Shown piece by piece: positions 56,929 through 64,000 of a stretch of 64,000 nucleotides of DNA; the stretch's first letter is position 1, and each line of letters opens with the position of its first letter. The position numbers and the translations under genes are program-made. Location: positions 1 through 64,000 of the forward strand of contig NZ_FOZK01000005.1 of assembly GCF_900114435.1 (NCBI RefSeq), written 5' to 3'. Under the pieces are notes generated by a model, which saw only the letters and a program-made list of their open reading frames with translations, was not told the origin of the DNA and ran no database searches. The stretch is from Halomicrobium zhouii. Lineage in GTDB: Archaea; Halobacteriota; Halobacteria; Halobacteriales; Haloarculaceae.

Positions 56929-58353
56929 CTAGTCGTCGTCCGAGTGGTCGTGGTCGTGGTCGTGATCGTGGTCGGCGTGGTCGTGATCGTGATCGTGGCC
57001 ACCGTCGGAGGCGGCCTCCGCGTCGCTGTCGCCGGCACCGGAGATGTCGCCGCCAGCGACGAGGGCGTCGTGGTCGCCCTCGATCATGTCCAGGTTCTTC
57101 AGGTTGTCACGCTCCTCGAAGTCGGTGACGGCCTCGCGCAGGTCCTGCTGGGTGAGCGTCGTCCGCTCCTCGGTGAGCGCCTCCAGGACGGCCTCGCGGA
57201 GGACGAGCCTGAGGTCGCTCCCGGTGAGTCCCTCGGTGATGTCGGCCAGTTCGTCCGGGTCGAACTCGTCGATGTCCATCTGCTGGGTGACCACGCGCAG
57301 GATGTCCGAGCGCATCCCGTAGTCCGGCTTGGGGAAGTTGACGATCTCGTCGAAGCGGCGCCAGACGGCGGCGTCGAGCTGGTCGGGGTGGTTGGTCGCG
57401 CCGATGAGGAGCACCTCGTCCTCGATGAGCGAGACCTCGTCGATGCTCTTGAGCAGCGTGTTGACGGCGCGCTTGATGGCGGCGTGTTCGTCCGAGGAGC
57501 GCGTCTTGGCGACGAAGTCGAACTCGTCCATGAAGAGGATACAGGGGGCGAGTCGCTTCGCGACCTCGAAGGTCTTCTCGACGTTCTTGGCCGTCTCGCC
57601 GAGGTACTGGGAGGTGATCATCGAGAGCTTCACCTCGACGAAGGGGAGCTGGAGGTCGTGGGCGAGCGCTCGCGCGACGCTGGTCTTCCCGGTGCCCGGT
57701 GGGCCGACGAACAGGAGCTTCCCGATCTCGCGCAGGCCGATGCGGGCGAGGTAGTCGCGGTGCTCGATGGCCTTGACGATCTTCTCGATCTCGCCCTCCT
57801 GGTCCGGCGTCAGGACGAGCTGGTCCATCGTCATCTGGACCTCTTCGGGGGCGCGGATGTCGACGAGGTCGAGCATGTTGTCGCCGTCCTCCTCGTCTTC
57901 GCCGTCGTTCCCGAAGGCGTCGTCGAGCAGCGCGTCGATGAACGCGCGGTCGGCCCGCGCGGGGCGGTTCTGCTCCCGGGCCAGTTCGTAGTCGACGCCG
58001 TCAATCTGGTCCTCCCACTCGGCGGCGAGCACCGGGTTCTCGTTGACGTGGTCGGCGTCGACGCGCTTGCGGAACCACTCCTCGGCCATGTCGCGGTCGG
58101 TGAACTCGACGGTCCCCGCGAACTCGTCGCGGTCGGTGAACATCAGGCTGGAGATGGCCTCCCAGGGGCGCTCGACGTCGGTCGCCTCGGCGATGGCGCC
58201 CTGGTCGGCCGTCAGCGGTCGTTCGATGGTCGCGTCGCTCCAGAACGGCGCCCGATACGCCGGGGGGAGGTCGTCCGGGTCCAGGTCGCGACGGTCGTTG
58301 AACAGCTGCGTCGTCAGCATGAATTCGACGACATCGACGTCGGGGTCACTCAT
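56929..58353 (-). CDS. AAA ATPase with histidine-aspartate tail
   Basis: A 474-residue AAA ATPase. An N-terminal domain (about 1-175) of unknown fold ends in an acidic stretch. The AAA module (about 185-430) has Walker A VGPPGTGKTSVAR, Walker B CILFMDEFDFVAK, sensor-1 LLIGATNHPDQ and an Arg finger in VWRRFDEIVNF. The lid (ITEGLTGSDLRLVLREAVL) is of the proteasome/CDC48 kind. The last about 22 residues alternate His and Asp, nine His in all, an apparent metal-binding tail. ATG 58353. Single gene; substrate unknown. Confidence 0.88.
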   Translation of the reverse strand: MSDPDVDVVEFMLTTQLFNDRRDLDPDDLPPAYRAPFWSDATIERPLTADQGAIAEATDVERPWEAISSLMFTDRDEFAGTVEFTDRDMAEEWFRKRVDADHVNENPVLAAEWEDQIDGVDYELAREQNRPARADRAFIDALLDDAFGNDGEDEEDGDNMLDLVDIRAPEEVQMTMDQLVLTPDQEGEIEKIVKAIEHRDYLARIGLREIGKLLFVGPPGTGKTSVARALAHDLQLPFVEVKLSMITSQYLGETAKNVEKTFEVAKRLAPCILFMDEFDFVAKTRSSDEHAAIKRAVNTLLKSIDEVSLIEDEVLLIGATNHPDQLDAAVWRRFDEIVNFPKPDYGMRSDILRVVTQQMDIDEFDPDELADITEGLTGSDLRLVLREAVLEALTEERTTLTQQDLREAVTDFEERDNLKNLDMIEGDHDALVAGGDISGAGDSDAEAASDGGHDHDHDHADHDHDHDHDHSDDD

Positions 58354-58442
58354 TCCCACCCAAGTTCGCCGGGCGGTGGGATAAGTGACTCGAATCGGAA
58401 CGTGGCGCCGTCCTGGGCGCCCTCCCCTGACAATATAAACCG

Positions 58443-58449
58443 TATAAAA
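58443..58449 (+). promoter_or_regulatory. TATA box of the DUF1508-repeat gene
   Basis: TATAAAA, 20-26 bases before ATG 58469; it supports a leaderless start there or at ATG 58481. Confidence 0.65.
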
Positions 58450-58468
58450 GTATTAGTAAGTCGGTAAC

Positions 58469-60007
58469 ATGTGGCATATCATGGCGATGAAAGCTCCGGG
58501 GCCGCTCGCAGACTGGTACCAGGCGCGGATCGGGACGCCGTCGACCGGGGACGAAGTGCTCGGTTACTGGATATTCTCGCTGGGTATCATCCTCGGGACG
58601 CTAGGGCTGGTGCAGTTCTTCTTCTCGCCGGCCAACTCCGCCTTCCGGATGCTCGGCTACCTCATGGGGGCCGTCGGACTCGTCGCGCTCATTATCGGGC
58701 CGACGATCCGGCTCCCGCTGAGCAGGCGGGCGACGACGCTCTCCTCCGTCGGCGCCGTCGCCTGTCTGGCCGCCATCGCCTGGTTCCTCCTGGTCTACCC
58801 GGGGAACTGGGAGCGGCCGGTCGGCCACGTCGGGGTCGTGTCGCTGTACGCCGCCGGCCTCGTGCTCACCGCCGTGGGGGCGGTGTTCGCGCCGATCCTG
58901 ACCGGCCCGCGCGGCACGCTCGAAGAGACCACCGCGGCCGTCGAGGCCGCCGAGGCCGAACGCGACGCCCTCGGCGAGGACCTGTCTGCCCGGGACGCGG
59001 CACTCGCGGACGTGCTGGCCGACCGCGACGCCACGGCGGCGGAACTCGCCGTCGCCCGCGAGACAATCGCCGGCCACGAGGAGAGCAAGGCCGCCTTCGA
59101 ACTGTACGAGGACAAGAGTGGCCAGTGGCGCTGGCGGCTCCGCCACCGCAACACGAACATCGTCGCCGACTCGGGCGAGGGGTACGCCTCTCGCCAGAAG
59201 GCGATGCAGGGGCTCCAGAGCGTCAGGTCGAACGCGCTGGGCGCCGCCGTCACCGTCCACGAAGTCGAGGCGGACGCCGTCGACGAACCGCCGGAAATCC
59301 TGGTCGCCGAGAGCCAGGGCACCTTCGAGTACTACGAGGACAAGGGCGGCCAGTTCCGCTGGCGCCTCCGCCACGACAACGGCGAGGTCGTCGCGGACTC
59401 CGGCGAGGGGTACGCCTCGAAGTCGAACGTCCGCCGCGCGATGGACACCATCCGCCGCGTCGCCGACGGCGCGGTCGCACTGGAGATAGACCCCGTCGGT
59501 TTCGAGGTGTACGCCGACGCGGGCGGCCAGTACCGCTGGCGGCTGCTCCACAGGAACGGCAACATCCTGGCCGACTCGGGCGAGGGGTACGTCTCTCGCT
59601 CGAACGCGCGCCGGGCCGTCGACACCGTCCGCGAGGTCGCCGCAGACGCCGACAACTTCGACCTGTACGAGGACCACGCGGGGGAGACCCGCTGGCGACT
59701 CGTCGCCGGCAACGGCGAGACCGTGGCGGACTCGGGCGAGGGGTACGCCTCGAAGTCCAACGCCGAGGACGCCGTCGAGCGCGTCAGTTCGTACGCGCCC
59801 GAGGCCGACGCGCTCGACGTGGGCGCGGCCGCCTTCGAGATATACGAGGACCGCGCCGAGGAGTACCGCTGGCGCCTCCGGGCCCGCAACGGCGAGACGG
59901 TCGCGGACTCGGGCGAGGGCTACTCCCGGCGCGCCGAGGCCCGGGCCGCCGTCGACCGGGTGAAGCGCCACGTGCCCGGCGCCGACGAGGAGTCCGTCGA
60001 GAACTGA
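58469..60007 (+). CDS. Membrane protein with five DUF1508/UPF0339 repeats
   Basis: A 512-residue protein. Four membrane helices (about 30-50, 60-78, 90-108 and 122-145) are followed by a coiled coil (about 150-205). Then come five DUF1508 (YegP/UPF0339-type) repeats starting near 207, 283, 344, 397 and 454. Each has an aromatic-Glu-Asp core such as FELYEDKSGQWRWRLRH and ends in ADSGEGY followed by a Ser/Arg-rich helix. Single or double DUF1508 proteins are small and soluble; five in a row on a membrane anchor is unusual. The helical bundle suggests an oligomeric stalk. Function unknown. ATG 58469 fits the TATA box. Confidence 0.85.
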   Translation: MWHIMAMKAPGPLADWYQARIGTPSTGDEVLGYWIFSLGIILGTLGLVQFFFSPANSAFRMLGYLMGAVGLVALIIGPTIRLPLSRRATTLSSVGAVACLAAIAWFLLVYPGNWERPVGHVGVVSLYAAGLVLTAVGAVFAPILTGPRGTLEETTAAVEAAEAERDALGEDLSARDAALADVLADRDATAAELAVARETIAGHEESKAAFELYEDKSGQWRWRLRHRNTNIVADSGEGYASRQKAMQGLQSVRSNALGAAVTVHEVEADAVDEPPEILVAESQGTFEYYEDKGGQFRWRLRHDNGEVVADSGEGYASKSNVRRAMDTIRRVADGAVALEIDPVGFEVYADAGGQYRWRLLHRNGNILADSGEGYVSRSNARRAVDTVREVAADADNFDLYEDHAGETRWRLVAGNGETVADSGEGYASKSNAEDAVERVSSYAPEADALDVGAAAFEIYEDRAEEYRWRLRARNGETVADSGEGYSRRAEARAAVDRVKRHVPGADEESVEN

Positions 60008-60132
60008 GCAGGTAGCGCCGCGCGCCGTTCAGTTTTCGGGGTCCGATTTTGCGCTGATGCCGCTGGATCAACGCCGAACACCGCACTCGCCGTTTGTCAG
60101 GGCTTAACACGACCGGAGCCCTAGGCGGGGGT

Positions 60133-61272
60133 ATGTCAGACCAGACCCCCGTCGTCGTCGCCGCGAAGCGGACCCCGCTGGGCAAGGCAGACGGCGTCTT
60201 CGCCGACGTCCGGAGCGAGGACCTCTCCGTGCCTCTGATAGACGAGCTACTCGCCGACACCGGCGTCGAGAGCGAGGCCGTCGACGACCTGATGTGGGGC
60301 TGTGCACAGCAGCGCGGGGAACAGGGCAACAACATGGCTCGCGTTATCGCGTTGCTCTCGGAGCTGGGGGAGTCGGTGCCCGGCACGACGATCAACCGCT
60401 GGTGTGCCTCGTCGGCCCAGGCCATCGCGTCGGCGGCCGACGCCGTCACCGCCGGCCAGCGCGACTGCGTCGTGGCCGGCGGCGTCGAGTCGATGTCCCG
60501 CGTCGAACTCGGCGAGAACATGCACACCGTCCACCCGCGGATGGCCGAGGAGTACAACGTCGGCGACCTCCAGATGGGCATGACCGCCGAGAAGGTCGCC
60601 GACCGCTTCGACGTCTCCCGCGAGGCACAGGACGAGTACGCCCTCCGGAGCCACGAGCGCGCGGCGGCGGCCACCGACGACGGCCGCTTCGCCGAGGAGA
60701 TCGTCCCGATCGACACCGAGGACGGCCTCGTCGAGGTCGACGAGGGGATCCGCCGCGACACCAGCCTGGACCAGCTCGCCGAGCTCCCGACCGTGTTCAA
60801 GGGCGACGGGACGGTGACGCCCGGCAACGCCTCGCAGATGACCGACGGCGCCGCCGCGGTCATGGTCACCTCCCGCGCGTTCGCGGACGACCACGACCTG
60901 GACGTCCTCGCCGAGGTCGGTGACCACGAGGTCGCCGGCGTCGACCCGACGATCATGGGCGTCGGCCCGGTCCCGGCGGTCCGGAACCTCGCCGAGCGCA
61001 CCGGCCGCGACGTCGACGACTACGACCTGGTCGAACTGAACGAGGCCTTCGCCAGCCAGTGCCTGTACTGTCAGCGCGAACTCGGCTTCGACGACGAGAT
61101 ATACAACGTCAACGGCGGCGCCATCGCCATCGGCCACCCCCTCGGCGCGACGGGCGCCCGGCTGCCCGTGACGCTGATCCACGAGATGCGCCGCCGCGGC
61201 GACGACCTCGGGCTGGCGACGGAGTGCGTCGGTTTCGGCCAGGGCATGGCCATCGAGTTCCACGTGCCGTAG
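60133..61272 (+). CDS. Acetyl-CoA C-acyltransferase (thiolase)
   Basis: A 379-residue thiolase that condenses acyl-CoA with acetyl-CoA or cleaves 3-ketoacyl-CoA. Nucleophile Cys91 is in [11 protein letters not shown], His335 in [13 protein letters not shown] and the second Cys365 in [14 protein letters not shown]. The NEAF motif ([10 protein letters not shown]) is intact. ATG 60133 has CTTAAC at 60103-60108. It could serve ketoacid/fatty-acid breakdown, mevalonate supply or polyhydroxyalkanoate synthesis; no pathway partner is adjacent. Confidence 0.95.
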   Translation: MSDQTPVVVAAKRTPLGKADGVFADVRSEDLSVPLIDELLADTGVESEAVDDLMWGCAQQRGEQGNNMARVIALLSELGESVPGTTINRWCASSAQAIASAADAVTAGQRDCVVAGGVESMSRVELGENMHTVHPRMAEEYNVGDLQMGMTAEKVADRFDVSREAQDEYALRSHERAAAATDDGRFAEEIVPIDTEDGLVEVDEGIRRDTSLDQLAELPTVFKGDGTVTPGNASQMTDGAAAVMVTSRAFADDHDLDVLAEVGDHEVAGVDPTIMGVGPVPAVRNLAERTGRDVDDYDLVELNEAFASQCLYCQRELGFDDEIYNVNGGAIAIGHPLGATGARLPVTLIHEMRRRGDDLGLATECVGFGQGMAIEFHVP

Positions 61273-61512
61273 TCGCGCATCCGCCGAACGAAGTGAGGCG
61301 GTTCACCGCGAGCGCCCCTCCACGATACGAGACTTTACGGGTGCGCCGACCCATCGTTCACAGAATGAGTTCGGTGCGTCCACGAACGTCGAATCCCGAG
61401 TCTTGCAACCGTCCGGTCCGGCCGGGGGGCCACCACGGGATTCGGTGGAGAAAATCGGGGGGCGGCGACGGATCGACGTTTTCATTCACGCCCCACTCCG
61501 AGGGGATGACGA
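61273..61512. other. Intergenic region before receiver gene
   Basis: No supported gene. A 51-codon frame (61364-61519) has unlikely composition and overlaps the receiver start. A weak A/T patch (ACGTTTTCATTC, about 61477-61488) may be the receiver promoter. Confidence 0.4.
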
Positions 61513-61980
61513 ATGAGTGACTCGCCCGGCCCGAGCGATCCCGCGGACATCCTGCTCGTCGAGGACAACCCAGGCGACGTTCGCCTCACGCGGGAGGCGT
61601 TCGAGGAGGGCCAGATCGCCAACAACCTCCACGTCGCGACGGACGGCGTCGAGGCCCTGGAGTTCCTCCACCAGCGCGGCGACCACGTCGACGCGCCGCG
61701 GCCGGACATCGTCCTGCTCGACCTCAACCTCCCGCGGAAGAACGGCGACGAGGTGCTCGCGGAGATCGACGACGACCCCGTGCTCTCCCGCATCCCGGTC
61801 ATCGTCCTGACGAGTTCGGAGGCCGAAGAGGACGTCGTCCAGTCCTACGAACTGCAGGCCAACGCCTACCTGACCAAACCGGTCGACCCGGCGGCGTTCA
61901 TCGAGATCGTCCGGTCGTTCCAGGAGTTCTGGCTCTCTGTCGTCCGGCTCCCGCCCATGGAGAGTGACGATGTCGAGTGA
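61513..61980 (+). CDS. Single-domain response regulator, Rcp1-like
   Basis: A 155-residue receiver. [18 protein letters not shown], phospho-acceptor Asp70 in [12 protein letters not shown], the Thr/Ser in IVLTSSEAEED and Lys122 in [10 protein letters not shown]. Very close to the receiver at 7691-8155, with Asp and Lys at identical positions. Its end overlaps the Bat-type regulator ATG by 11 bases, so the two are coupled. It probably relays phosphate within that module, perhaps from a kinase outside the window. Confidence 0.93.
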   Translation: MSDSPGPSDPADILLVEDNPGDVRLTREAFEEGQIANNLHVATDGVEALEFLHQRGDHVDAPRPDIVLLDLNLPRKNGDEVLAEIDDDPVLSRIPVIVLTSSEAEEDVVQSYELQANAYLTKPVDPAAFIEIVRSFQEFWLSVVRLPPMESDDVE

Positions 61981-63610
61981 CCCGCTCAGCGTCCTCCTGA
62001 TCGAGGACAACCCCGGCGACGCCCGCCTGTTCGAGGAGATGCTGCGGGAGACGGCCGAACTGCCCCGCCGCACCGACGCCGGCGACTCCGGCGACGCCCT
62101 CTCGTTCGCCCACGAACAGCGCCTCGACGACGGCCTGGACGCGCTCACGGCGGGCGACGCCGACGTCGTGTTGCTGGACCTGAACCTCCCCGACAGCACC
62201 GGGCTCGACACGCTCGCGACGGTCGTCGACGAGACGGGGATGCTCCCCATCATCGTCCTCACCGGCCTCGACGACCGGGAGGTCGGCATCCAGGCGATCG
62301 AACGGGGCGCACAGGACTACCTCGTCAAGGACAACGTCACGAGCGACCTGCTGGTCCGCTCGATCCACCACGCGCTCGAACGGAACCGACAGGACCGGGA
62401 ACAGGCCCGCCGCCGCGAGCAACTGGAGGCGCTCAACCGCCTCAACCGGATCGCCCAGGACGTCACCCACGCCGTCATCACGACCTCGACCCAGGAGGAA
62501 CTGGAGCAGGCGGTGTGTGACCGACTCGTCGACTCCGACGCCTACCGCTTCGCGTGGATCGGCGACGTGAGCGGTGCGGCCGGCGACGTCACGCCCCGGG
62601 CATCGGCGGGCCTCGAGGAGGGCTACCTCGACGGCGTCTCGATCACGGCCAGCGACGACACCGAGAAGGGGCCGACCGGACGGGCGATCCAGACCGGGGC
62701 GGTCCAGGTCATGCAGAACATCCGGACGGACCCGGCCTACGAACCGTGGCGCGAGGACGCGCTCGAACGCGGCTACCAGTCCTCGGCCGCGATCCCGATA
62801 CTCTACGGGGACGTCCTCTACGGCGTGTTGAACGTCTACGCGTCGTCGCCGAACGCCTTCTCCGACCCGGAGGCGGAGATCCTGGCCCGGCTCGGCAGCG
62901 TCATCGGCCACGCCATCGCCGCCATCGAGCGCAAGGAGGCGCTGGTGAGCGACGCCGTCACGGAACTCGAGTTCGCGGTCGACGACTTCGCCGAGGAACT
63001 GACGTCCGTGACCGCCCAGCACGACTGTACCGTCGAGATCGACAACCTCATCCAGAACGACGAGGCGGTGCTCGCCTACGCCCACGTCGACGGCCTCTCC
63101 CGCGAGCGGTTCAGCGAGGCGGTCGACCGCTCGGCCGTCCTCGACGACGCGCGGATCCTGGGCGGTGACGCCGAGGAGTTCGAGGTCGAACTCGTCACCG
63201 ACGCGGCCATGGCGCTGTTCGAGGCGCTCGCGACCCACGGCGGCAACGTCGACTCCGCTACCGTCGCCGACGGGGAGTTCCGCTTCGTCACAGAGGTCCC
63301 GGGCGGCCGCGACACCCGTCCCCTGATCGACATCGTCACGGACCACTGCCCCGGCGCGTCGCTGCTGGCCCAGCGGACGGGCCAGGCTCGTGACGAGAAC
63401 TCCGCCCGCAGCCTCGCCTTCGAGGACCGGCTCACCGACAAGCAGCGAACGGCGCTTGAGACGGCCTACCTCGCCGGCCACTTCGAGTGGCCCCGGGAGA
63501 CCAACGGCGAGGAGATCGCCGACCGCCTGGGCATCTCCCCGCCGACGTTCCACCAGCACCTCCGGGCCGCCGAGAAGGAAGTGTTCAGTCTGATGTTCGA
63601 AGATGAGTGA
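61970..63610 (+). CDS. Bat-type regulator: receiver, GAF, BAT and HTH-10 domains
   Basis: A 546-residue transcription regulator of the bacterioopsin-activator type. The receiver domain (1-125, Asp70 in [12 protein letters not shown]) is followed by a short helix. A GAF domain (about 160-305) contains GPTGRAIQTGAVQVM and SSAAIPILYGDVLYGVL. A BAT domain follows (about 320-480), then an HTH-10 (about 487-545) with KQRTALETAYLAGHFEWPRE and GISPPTFHQHLRAAEKEV. In haloarchaea such proteins sense redox or light and bind promoters. ATG 61970 overlaps the receiver gene, so they form one module. Targets unknown. Confidence 0.93.
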   Translation: MSSDPLSVLLIEDNPGDARLFEEMLRETAELPRRTDAGDSGDALSFAHEQRLDDGLDALTAGDADVVLLDLNLPDSTGLDTLATVVDETGMLPIIVLTGLDDREVGIQAIERGAQDYLVKDNVTSDLLVRSIHHALERNRQDREQARRREQLEALNRLNRIAQDVTHAVITTSTQEELEQAVCDRLVDSDAYRFAWIGDVSGAAGDVTPRASAGLEEGYLDGVSITASDDTEKGPTGRAIQTGAVQVMQNIRTDPAYEPWREDALERGYQSSAAIPILYGDVLYGVLNVYASSPNAFSDPEAEILARLGSVIGHAIAAIERKEALVSDAVTELEFAVDDFAEELTSVTAQHDCTVEIDNLIQNDEAVLAYAHVDGLSRERFSEAVDRSAVLDDARILGGDAEEFEVELVTDAAMALFEALATHGGNVDSATVADGEFRFVTEVPGGRDTRPLIDIVTDHCPGASLLAQRTGQARDENSARSLAFEDRLTDKQRTALETAYLAGHFEWPRETNGEEIADRLGISPPTFHQHLRAAEKEVFSLMFEDE

Positions 63611-63680
63611 TCTGTTCTCTGGTGTAGTGTGCGGGTGGTTCTATGGGCTTTCATTGGAAGAAACGGCACCGCTAACACCC

Positions 63681-64000
63681 AGAAAGCCCTCGCGGCGCTC
63701 GACCGCTCCGGGGCTCGCTGCGCTCCAGTTGGTGCTTGCGTCGCCCGGGAGGGTTCGACCGCCGCTCGCCCTTTCATTCCGCCAGGCCCGCTACCGCAGC
63801 CCTGCCCTTCCCCTGGTCGCGCGATGAAACGCGCTCCCGGCCGACCGCCGGGCGGTTGCGGGGCGGGCAGGAAGCGTGATTCGCGGCGGACGCCGCGAAT
63901 TCGGGGAGGTTTGGTGGTAATAATCGCGAGCGCGTTTCATCGCGCGAGCGAGGCTGGACCTGGCGGAATGAAAGGGCGAGGCGCGGTCGCGTGGGCTGAG
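63681..64000. repeat. Nested palindromic element, copy C (cut by window end)
   Basis: A non-coding element that begins with AGAAAGCCCTCGCGGCGCTC (63681-63700). The subterminal CTCGCCCTTTCATTCC (63765-63780) has its perfect 16-base inverse at 63965-63980. The inner hairpin around 63878-63901 (GATTCGCGGCG...) and GCGCG-type stems match copy B in reverse order. The right terminal motif would lie beyond base 64000. Confidence 0.8.

Noticed and set aside
61364-61519. A 51-codon frame before the receiver gene
   Set aside because: Composition rich in Arg, Pro, Gly and Ser, no TATA-like box at the right distance, and overlap with the receiver start.

Overview
The window is about 67% GC and reads as the chromosome of an extreme halophilic archaeon (class Halobacteria). 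The proteins are strongly acidic. The information-processing genes are archaeal: thermosome, aIF1A, Rio1, a Pno1-type KH protein, S24e and S27ae, a fused Kae1-Bud32, an RFC small subunit and TrpRS. Surface proteins carry Tat signals, and signalling uses PAS kinases, Rcp1-like receivers and a Bat-type regulator. Many starts have a TATA-like box about 24-32 bases upstream and no room for a Shine-Dalgarno site, as expected for leaderless haloarchaeal transcripts. I used this spacing to choose many starts. The genus cannot be fixed from the sequence alone.

Layout. 0-4.4 kb: an exported PhoX/DUF839 protein with a cohesin-like module and a dockerin, followed by an anchored cohesin-like protein. 4.6-9 kb: a cupin, a five-PAS histidine kinase overlapping a single-domain receiver, a GNAT and a DUF2061 protein. 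9.3-14.5 kb: thermosome, AAA ATPase, small zinc ribbon, KH protein and a secreted beta-propeller. 14.5-18.3 kb: a low-GC gap, an IclR regulator flanked by four identical-spacing palindromes (GTTCGC-N5-GCGAAC), and a chemoreceptor-like protein that lacks the signalling hairpin. 18.4-25.1 kb: a sugar ABC importer (ATPase, lipoprotein, two permeases), a small membrane protein and a cellulase-like TIM-barrel hydrolase. 25.2-30.5 kb: HTTM protein, TrpRS, an HTH/zinc-ribbon regulator, and eif1A-rio1.

30.5-37.1 kb: a palindromic non-coding element, an SCP2-like protein, DUF460, VOC, aldo/keto reductase, SDR and RNase Z. 37.4-41.3 kb: a 1278-residue surface protein with a Thr-Glu repeat linker and five copies of one domain. 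41.4-48.9 kb: TrkA, a tiny-ORF/PIN-like pair, then a minus-strand run of housekeeping genes from S24e through KEOPS to the dITP pyrophosphatase. 49-55.3 kb: a PAS kinase, RFC small subunit, a divergent sugar isomerase / glucuronoyl-esterase-like pair and a MOSC protein. 55.3-64 kb: a second palindromic element, aldo/keto reductase, an AAA ATPase with a His-Asp tail, a membrane protein with five DUF1508 repeats, thiolase, an overlapping receiver/Bat-type regulator pair, and a third palindromic element cut by the window end.

Three things deserve most attention. First, a recurring nested-palindrome element (30.57-30.78, 55.37-55.82 and 63.68-64.0 kb) keeps terminal and subterminal motifs while its inner sequence varies. 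Second, the four matched palindromes around the IclR gene look like its operators. Third, the tiny gene overlapping a PIN-like gene at 42.3-42.9 kb resembles a toxin-antitoxin or regulated nuclease pair. The cohesin/dockerin pair and the polysaccharide genes (importer, cellulase-like enzyme, CE15-like esterase) suggest extracellular or plant-derived carbohydrate use, but this is inference.
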